A DNA stretch of 64,000 nt from RUG14223 sp051881075 (GTDB lineage: Bacteria > Bacillota > Clostridia > Oscillospirales > Acutalibacteraceae), in NCBI GenBank assembly GCA_051881075.1, contig JBJEPE010000028.1, positions 1 through 64,000 of the forward strand, read 5' to 3'. A model generated the notes under the pieces. That model worked only from the letters and a program-made list of their open reading frames with translations. It was not told the origin of the DNA and ran no database searches. This document shows positions 61,538 to 64,000 of the stretch, in pieces. A program made the position numbers and the translations under genes. Every line of letters starts with the position of its first letter. Within the stretch, counting starts at the first letter, position 1.

Positions 61538-63505
61538 ATGAAACCAGTTGGTATTGATGAGTTTTGCAATTTTACTTTTTTGTCTAATGTAAAATTTTCA
61601 CCGAATGGCAAAAATCTTGCTTTTGTTGTATCTAGGGCAAATAAGGAGCAAAACAATTATGAATCGTCTATTTATTTAAAGAAAGGTAACAGAATCATTC
61701 AACTTACTAACGGTGGTAAGGAAAGTGATTTTAAATTTTTAGATGATAAAACGATAATATTTGCCGGTAACAGAGAAAAATCTAAAGATTCGACAATGGA
61801 CAGCATTTTTTACAGCATTTCCGTTGACGGTGGAGAGGCTAAAAAGTTTCTAACGTTGCCTATTCCTGTAGGAAATATTACTCCGCTTAAAAACGGTGAT
61901 TATATTGTAGAGGGACAGACTTTTCCGGAATATGAGGATCTTTACACCGGTGATAAAAAGTTACTGGAAAAGTATAAGAAAGATCGCAAAGAAAACGCAG
62001 ATTATCAGGTGTTGACCAGAAATCCATGGTGGTGGAATGGTGGTACATATACTCAGGGTGCTTACGGTAGCCTTTATTATTATTCCAAGAAAACAAAGAA
62101 ACTTAAAAGACTTACAAATGTTGGTTTTGACGCATTTGATGCAAAGCTGACTAAAGATGAGAAGTATGTGTTCTTTTGCGGAAAAACTGTTAAGCCTAAT
62201 GATGTCTTTGAAGATACGGGATTTTATAGAATAGAGCTTGAAACAGGAGAGATGGATACTGTGTTTGAGGGCTCAAAAGAGTTATTTATGTATGATTTTG
62301 ACTTAGGCAAAGATTTTATTCTTTTAGCCGCAGTTAAGCCTACACACGGAATAAATACAAACCCTGATTTCTATAAGGTGGATTATAATACGCTTGAGAT
62401 CTCTGCGTATGCACAGTGGGGACAGTCGATTGGAACCTCCGTAGGATCAGATATACGATACGGTGGCGGCAGAAGTATCAAAATGGTTGACAATGTATGT
62501 TACTTTACAGCTACTATTTTTGATGGCGCATATCTTTATAAGCTTGAGGACGGAAGAATTGAGCGATTAATAGATAAAAACGGTTCTGTTGACTGCTTTG
62601 ATGTATATGAAGATAAAATTGTAATGAGCGCACTTTGGGATATGAAAGGTTCTGAGCTTTACAATGAAGACGGCAAACAACTTACTAAATTTAATGAAAA
62701 TGTACTTAAAAACAAGTACGTTTCCATGCCGGAAAGATTGAATTTCACAACTGAGGGACATGAAATTCATGGTTTTGTACTTAAACCGTTTAATTATGAT
62801 TCTAATAAGACATATCCTGTCATTCTTGATGTTCACGGTGGGCCTAAAACGGTTTATGGTGAGGTTTATTATCACGAGATGCAGTACTGGGCTGGCAAGG
62901 GATATTTTGTTATATTCTGTAATCCCACGGGATCTGACGGCAGAGGCAACGACTTTATGGATATTAGGGGCAAGTACGGTACGGTTGATTATAATGATTT
63001 AATGGCATTTGTTGATGAAGCTTTGAAAAAATATCCTCAAATGGATAAAAACAGACTTTTTGAAACGGGTGGATCTTATGGCGGCTTTATGACTAACTGG
63101 ATTATCGGTCATACTGATAGATTTAGGGCCTGTGCAAGTCAAAGATCGATTTCTAATTGGTTCAGCTTCTATGGTGTTTCAGATATCGGTGTAGCTTTTG
63201 CAGAGGATCAGTGCAATGCTAATGCTTGGGATAATCCCGAAAAGTTCTGGCAACATAGCCCTTTAAAATATGCAAATCAGGTTAAGACACCAACGCTTTT
63301 TTTACATTCAGAAGAGGATTACAGATGCCCGATAGATCAAGGATATCAGATGTATACTGCGTTGATAGCTCATGGTATAGAGTCAAAGCTGATTCAGTTC
63401 AAAGGCGAAAATCATGATCTTTCAAGAACGGGAAAGCCTAAGCACAGAATCAGACGACTTGAAGAAATTACAAGTTGGTTTGAAAAACACGATATTAATG
63501 AGTGA
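61538..63505 (+). CDS. S9 family serine peptidase (acylaminoacyl-peptidase-like)
   Basis: 655 aa, cytoplasmic (no signal peptide). An N-terminal beta-propeller region (~1-390, starting FLSNVKFSPNGKNLAFV) precedes an alpha/beta-hydrolase domain. The catalytic Ser is in TGGSYGGFMTNW (~515), Asp in HSEEDYRCP and His in KGENHDLSRTG. DVHGGPKTVYG forms the oxyanion region. Predicted to cleave short peptides or acylated residues. AGAGAGGTAG precedes ATG 61538. Confidence 0.93.
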   Translation: MKPVGIDEFCNFTFLSNVKFSPNGKNLAFVVSRANKEQNNYESSIYLKKGNRIIQLTNGGKESDFKFLDDKTIIFAGNREKSKDSTMDSIFYSISVDGGEAKKFLTLPIPVGNITPLKNGDYIVEGQTFPEYEDLYTGDKKLLEKYKKDRKENADYQVLTRNPWWWNGGTYTQGAYGSLYYYSKKTKKLKRLTNVGFDAFDAKLTKDEKYVFFCGKTVKPNDVFEDTGFYRIELETGEMDTVFEGSKELFMYDFDLGKDFILLAAVKPTHGINTNPDFYKVDYNTLEISAYAQWGQSIGTSVGSDIRYGGGRSIKMVDNVCYFTATIFDGAYLYKLEDGRIERLIDKNGSVDCFDVYEDKIVMSALWDMKGSELYNEDGKQLTKFNENVLKNKYVSMPERLNFTTEGHEIHGFVLKPFNYDSNKTYPVILDVHGGPKTVYGEVYYHEMQYWAGKGYFVIFCNPTGSDGRGNDFMDIRGKYGTVDYNDLMAFVDEALKKYPQMDKNRLFETGGSYGGFMTNWIIGHTDRFRACASQRSISNWFSFYGVSDIGVAFAEDQCNANAWDNPEKFWQHSPLKYANQVKTPTLFLHSEEDYRCPIDQGYQMYTALIAHGIESKLIQFKGENHDLSRTGKPKHRIRRLEEITSWFEKHDINE

Positions 63506-63532
63506 TTAGATTACATATTATAAAATATTTTT

Positions 63533-63575
63533 AAGGACGGTGATTAAATTATAATGATCGTCCTTTACTTTTTGC
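63533..63575 (+). terminator. Terminator after the S9 peptidase gene
   Basis: AAGGACG (63533-63539) pairs with CGTCCTT (63559-63565) around an AT-rich loop, followed by TACTTTTTG. Confidence 0.65.
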
Positions 63576-63590
63576 ATATGCTTTTTTGTA

Positions 63591-63619
63591 TTGAATTTCG
63601 ATACGTTTTATGGTATAAT
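63591..63619 (+). promoter_or_regulatory. Promoter of the last GNAT gene
   Basis: TTGAAT (63591-63596), 17-nt spacer, TATAAT (63614-63619), 28 bp before the start. Confidence 0.75.
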
Positions 63620-63646
63620 CAAAAAAAGATGCGGTGATTTTAAGGT

Positions 63647-64000
63647 ATGTTGATTGAAACTGATAGACTTATTATAAGAAAATTTGATATTTCTGACACA
63701 GAGGCATTGTATAAAATTCTCTCTAATGAGATAGTTATGCAATATATTGAGCCTGTATATGACTTTGAGAAAACCGCTGCATTTATCAATAATTACGCTA
63801 TGTGCGAGCCGCCTAAGGTATTTGCACTTGAGCATAAACGCAATAATTCTGTCATAGGCCACTTTATTTATCATCCATATGATACTGAAAGTTATGAGAT
63901 TGGCTGGATAATTGACGATAAGTTTTGGAATAAAGGGTTTGCAAGTGAAATAACTGAGGCTGTGATTGATTATGCTAGAAAATCCAATGTCAGATCACTT
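63647..64000 (+). CDS. GNAT family N-acetyltransferase (3' partial)
   Basis: 118 codons are visible before the right edge of the window. It starts MLIETDRLIIRKFDISDTEA, the RimJ/RimL-type opening, and reaches the acetyl-CoA region YEIGWIIDDKFWNKGFASEI, typical of ribosomal-protein-type GNATs. The ribosome site is TTAAGGT, very close to ATG 63647. Own promoter upstream. Confidence 0.87.
   Translation, partial: MLIETDRLIIRKFDISDTEALYKILSNEIVMQYIEPVYDFEKTAAFINNYAMCEPPKVFALEHKRNNSVIGHFIYHPYDTESYEIGWIIDDKFWNKGFASEITEAVIDYARKSNVRSL

Noticed and set aside
61306..61656. 116-codon minus-strand frame before the S9 peptidase gene
   Set aside because: It overlaps the start of the peptidase gene, has no ribosome site and no recognisable protein pattern.

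Overview
The window looks like chromosomal DNA from a low-GC, endospore-forming member of the Clostridia, most likely a gut Oscillospirales/Ruminococcaceae-type organism. The support is spoIIGA-sigE, TTG/GTG starts behind strong AGGAGG-type ribosome sites, RNase J, GdpP, ThyX in place of ThyA, and several surface proteins made of Cys-rich or InlB-like repeats. This placement is inference from gene content. No rRNA operon or other taxonomic anchor is present.

Layout. 1-7.5 kb: the end of a membrane protein with an acidic tail, an RluA pseudouridine synthase, MntP, LexA divergent from a C_GCAxxG_C_C protein, and two convergent Cys-repeat surface proteins. 7.7-19.7 kb: a long + strand run beginning at a near-consensus promoter, with thyX and tmk (dTMP supply), two acyltransferase-fold proteins, a DJ-1 protein, 5-formyl-THF cyclo-ligase, mltG, a U32 tRNA-modification protease, alaS, a GT2/GtrA pair and a DUF5662-like protein. 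19.6-22.4 kb: two tandem paralogous membrane proteins and a beta-helix-like lipoprotein. 22.6-33.1 kb: a minus-strand housekeeping block in transcription order rnhA-iscS-iscU-dnaB-tilS-hpt-ftsH-uvrA. 33.1-34.05 kb: a long non-coding leader. 34.05-38.4 kb: RNase J, gdpP, rplI. 38.6-41.5 kb: a giant MORN-repeat protein. 41.7-43.3 kb: spoIIGA-sigE. 43.5-50.2 kb: a HAD phosphatase, a DUF5685/J-domain pair, proC, SpoIIM-like and YesL-like membrane proteins, and a GNAT.

50.2-64 kb is accessory in character. It holds a phage-type XRE-S24 repressor with an operator-rich divergent promoter region but no recognisable partner gene. It also holds tRNA-Leu(UAG) followed by a terminator and an array of mini-hairpins, fragments of lost genes, a pseudogene with two in-frame stops, and a frameshifted GNAT. 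Around these lie a series of small, mostly self-contained + strand genes: six GNAT-type genes (one broken, one cut by the window edge), a methyltransferase, a kinase-like protein, a PNPOx-like protein and an S9 peptidase.

The observations I rate highest are: (i) DUF5685 overlapping a J-protein, where I see two Asp-rich motifs reminiscent of squalene/phytoene synthases; (ii) the orphan repressor switch at 51.5-51.7 kb; (iii) the hairpin array beside tRNA-Leu; (iv) the structured leader upstream of RNase J. No CRISPR array, complete insertion sequence or intact prophage was found.
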